Source: Liolophura sinensis (taxonomy: Eukaryota > Mollusca > Polyplacophora > Chitonida > Chitonidae). From it: a stretch of DNA of 64,000 nucleotides. Positions 61,203 through 64,000 of this stretch are shown here, piece after piece; within the stretch, counting starts at the first letter, position 1, and each line of letters begins with the position of its first letter. Location: contig NC_088301.1 in assembly GCF_032854445.1 (NCBI RefSeq), positions 33,963,187-34,027,186 on the forward strand, given 5' to 3'. A program made the position numbers and the translations under genes. The notes beneath the pieces are model-generated. The model ran no database searches and had not been told where the DNA came from. It worked only from the letters and a program-made list of their open reading frames with translations.

Positions 61203-62957
61203 ATGGTATTTCGTTGTGTCTACTGGCTAATACTAGCCTTCATCTGTGACAATCACGCTGTCTTTGTTAAAGGACAAACACAGCCTGGAGGACTATTTCA
61301 CCAACGATTGACATTAGAAGAACTACTCGAGCCTTCAGAAATCAATTTTTTTACCGCAAATCCCCCAGGTGGTCAAGTCACTAATCCTTCCGTGAGCATG
61401 AACGCTGTTATTTTCGACAATTTAGATACAGCTATGTTGGGTACATTAGATCTTTCTATGCTAGAGAGGACGATTGCTAACATGCAAAGAACTGGAAGGC
61501 TTGGCCCGAGACAAATTCTCGGGATGGAAGATCCCATGGAGCCTGCTGAACTAGGTGAAGGAGGAATGGTGATCCTATCAGCTGATGGTCGATCAAGGAC
61601 GCAAAAAACAGGATCTTTAATTAACATTCTGAGAATACTACAAGGGCAGCAGTCCATCAGATCGTCTACAAACCAGCAAACATCGGCAGCTGGCAGTGGA
61701 TCTGAACAAACCGCTAGCGGGCAAGCAGGTGTAAGGAACTTTCAGACCAGGCCACGAGAAGCCAGTCCTACGACTGAGTCCACAAACTCAAGGATTATCC
61801 TATCCAGATTACCAGAGTTGCTTAACCGATTACCACCAGGTTTTGAGAATTTGAAACAATTAGACCAGCAAAGACAAAGGTTGCCAGGAGATTCACACAC
61901 TCGATCTAAGAACCAGCAAACAGGTCTGTTCAATCGGCAAGGGTCATCAGCAGATCAATATAATCCACAAGCCGGTCCGGGGAGATGGCAATCAAATACG
62001 CAATCAACCGATCCATTTTTGAGACAATCCAGTCAACAGGAAAGACTAACGGATCCAATGAATGGATCTCGATGGTCTCAATCAGAACGATCAGATCAAC
62101 AGACATGGTCAGGAAATTCAAACAGGCTGCCCTCCAGCGGCGTCACGTGGCCTGATAATTCAGAAACATGGCGAAGCAACACAGAAGGTCTTGATCAGAT
62201 GAGATCTTCTTACTCAGGGATACCAAACTATCCACAAAAAGGCTCAGAATATATAAAATTCGGAGGTAATTCGCCACGACCAGGATCCGTCTCTAGACAG
62301 AGGGAACCCAACTATTCACAAGACCAGTTTAACAATCAAGCGGCAAATCAAATCTATGATAACGGTGCACAAGGTAATAATGGCAATTCTCAGTCGAGAG
62401 CTCCTGTCAATGCTCCACCTGCCACATCCGAGCCCGCCACTTTCGTTGATAATCGGCCAGATTTAAATTTGAAAGGGCGAGTGTCCGTGGGAAATCAGCA
62501 GGAACTGATACCTGGTCAACAACTAGTTACTAGTAACTCACAAACTAGACCGGGTGGTTGGCAGCCTGGCCTCCTGAATACACCATCAGGCACAACTGAT
62601 TCTTCATTAGGGTCAACCAATTCGCAATCAAGCAACCAGCAAAATGAACCAACGAATACACATGTATCCTTAAACAACCTACAAGCAGTTTTAGGCGAAA
62701 CACTAACCGTGGAAGACAATCCACCACCTGTTCCATCTAACACTGCCGATGTAACGGACCCTTTTGTTAGCTCAACGGATCACATGGCTGGGATAAATCC
62801 ATCTGATCCCAGCGCACCAGGAGCACCGGCTAATGCTCCATTAGACGTGCCCCCAGAATGGACAACACCTGGTCTCATCACACCGGTGCCAGGAAAATCG
62901 TCATTACTCGTTATACCCGGTCCTCTTTTGGGCAAGAAAGTTTACCCCAACTCTTGA
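61203..62957 (+). CDS. Secreted, cysteine-free, Q/N/S/P-rich disordered protein, 584 aa, function unknown
   Basis: Not recognised as a member of any family. Residues 1-24 form a signal peptide (hydrophobic WLILAFIC core, probable cut after VFVKG). The only two cysteines (C5, C15) lie in it, so the mature protein has none. Residues 65-145 are less biased and could form helices (AVIFDNLDTAMLGTLDLSML; GSLINILRILQ). Residues 195-220 add a Leu-rich stretch (RIILSRLPELLNRL). Residues 150-500 are low-complexity, rich in Q, N, S, G, P and R, with spaced tryptophans at 262, 291, 302, 316, 323 and 453. The C-terminus is Pro/Ala-rich with a hydrophobic end (SSLLVIPGPLLGKKVYPNS). There is one coding exon, with a TATA box upstream and poly(A) signals at 63701 and 63715. 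The composition recalls shell-matrix, byssal or egg-coat proteins; that is inference only. Confidence 0.85.
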   Translation: MVFRCVYWLILAFICDNHAVFVKGQTQPGGLFHQRLTLEELLEPSEINFFTANPPGGQVTNPSVSMNAVIFDNLDTAMLGTLDLSMLERTIANMQRTGRLGPRQILGMEDPMEPAELGEGGMVILSADGRSRTQKTGSLINILRILQGQQSIRSSTNQQTSAAGSGSEQTASGQAGVRNFQTRPREASPTTESTNSRIILSRLPELLNRLPPGFENLKQLDQQRQRLPGDSHTRSKNQQTGLFNRQGSSADQYNPQAGPGRWQSNTQSTDPFLRQSSQQERLTDPMNGSRWSQSERSDQQTWSGNSNRLPSSGVTWPDNSETWRSNTEGLDQMRSSYSGIPNYPQKGSEYIKFGGNSPRPGSVSRQREPNYSQDQFNNQAANQIYDNGAQGNNGNSQSRAPVNAPPATSEPATFVDNRPDLNLKGRVSVGNQQELIPGQQLVTSNSQTRPGGWQPGLLNTPSGTTDSSLGSTNSQSSNQQNEPTNTHVSLNNLQAVLGETLTVEDNPPPVPSNTADVTDPFVSSTDHMAGINPSDPSAPGAPANAPLDVPPEWTTPGLITPVPGKSSLLVIPGPLLGKKVYPNS

Positions 62958-63720
62958 TTGCCATGTTTGCCACGAACGGATTTGGAGCAAAATTGTGACG
63001 CCTGTAACCTTAACGTTGTTTTTGTTATGTTGTTGTTTTTTTTCATCTTTTATAGCGTTATGCATGGGAAATAATTCGAAAATTCGAGTATTTGTTTTTG
63101 AAACATACTTGTAGAAAGTAGTAAATATTCTAACACTTCACTTCTGAAGATTGCCTTCATTAAAATGCTGAATGGTGCCATGCTAGAGAAGTAATTTATA
63201 TAAAGCTCTGTCCTTATACCTTTTATAAACGTCTACCACCGTTATAAATGTGGCTGGCATATATCTAGATGTTACATAATGAGACGAAGCTGGAGTTACA
63301 TTGTGTCATATTGTTAGTAATCTGGATTTTGATGTATATTTTTTAAAATTTTGATTCTGATAGTGTGCCCTTGTTTTGAAATTTGCTAAAAGGCAAATAA
63401 TATCTACCGTATAATCCGATTTATTGATTACTTGTCACACAGACGTGATTATTCAACGATAGGCTGCAAGTCGTGTATTGCATGTGTGCCAATTACCAGT
63501 ACGAGCTACTAATTTTATGAGAGTGAATATACCATTCAGCAACTTGAATTTTGTAACTCTCTGAAATACGGTTATTAATTTGTAATTTTCCGTCGATGCA
63601 CTCGCGAAATTTAAGAAACTTTGTGGGATAGATACCAGTTAAAATGGACTTTGTTGACATTCGTCCCAAATTATCCTTTTAAATGCTTGGTCTTACGTAC
63701 AATAAAAAGTCATAAATAAA
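62958..63720 (+). terminator. 3' UTR and poly(A) signals of the 584-aa protein gene
   Basis: About 760 bp without coding signal ends in two AATAAA hexamers (63701-63706 and 63715-63720). Cleavage would be expected near 63735. Confidence 0.55.
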
Positions 63721-64000
63721 AAATCAACGAAAGAACACCAATTATTTTTCTTTGGTCTAATTGTCTGCATATTAATAGATCGTGACCATTTAATCGGCGC
63801 ACGCATAGCCTTCTGGCGGTCATGTGATCAGTTAAATGACATAGCTATATGAACTATACATGCAGAGGTTCATGTGTTTCATAAAGTGTTATATGGAAAG
63901 TCTCTCCTTAAATGACATCAGCTTAAACGAATAAGACCAGATGTATTTAAGGAGATACGTGTCCATCGGATATTTTATGAAAATGGTCACTGATGACTAC
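63721..64000. other. Window end, nothing recognised
   Basis: Short AT-rich flank after the poly(A) signals with no recognised feature. Confidence 0.4.

Overview
The window reads as invertebrate nuclear DNA, most likely from a lophotrochozoan and probably a mollusc (inference). It is AT-rich and holds long intron-split genes. Many copies of a tRNA-headed SINE end in (AAAT)n, and the sequence has a high density of ACATGT/TACATGTA words. Two 200-N blocks (6596-6795 and 47420-47619) show that it is a draft scaffold. No bacterial operons, CRISPR arrays, rRNA genes or intact tRNA genes were seen.

Layout. 1-4500 is repeat-rich and gene-free: heptamer-based tandem repeats, SINEs, a hairpin and a three-copy tandem repeat. 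4558-5912 encodes a GT17 beta-1,4-N-acetylglucosaminyltransferase (MGAT3/GnT-III type) in one coding exon, broken by a 1-base frameshift at the DxD motif. A decayed partial duplicate (6796-7460) abuts the first gap. 7.5-14.5 kb is mostly repeats, including a reverse-transcriptase scrap and a ~1.1 kb dispersed repeat. 15679-30466 (minus) is a complete nine-exon TFIIS gene (303 aa) with an AT-AC, U12-type intron. It shares a 456-bp head-to-head promoter with a five-exon ICAP-1/ITGB1BP1-like PTB-domain gene (30923-34448, plus, 203 aa). 40153-51794 (minus) is a seven-exon alpha-arrestin (ARRDC-like) gene with two C-terminal PPxY motifs and an apparent 2-base frameshift in exon 3. Likely 5' noncoding and promoter signals lie at 52-55 kb. 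55-61 kb is AT-rich with long (AT)n tracts and local duplications. 61203-62957 (plus) is a single-exon gene for a secreted 584-aa, cysteine-free, Q/N/S/P-rich protein of unknown function. It has a clear TATA box and poly(A) signals and is the best candidate here for an undescribed lineage-restricted protein.

The genes do not form a pathway. TFIIS (transcript cleavage) and ICAP-1 (integrin/KRIT1 adaptor) are linked only by their shared promoter region. The alpha-arrestin would act as a NEDD4-family ubiquitin ligase adaptor in membrane traffic, MGAT3 in Golgi N-glycan bisecting, and the 584-aa protein outside the cell. Exon boundaries were set by hand from splice signals, reading phase and remembered family sequence; no search was run.
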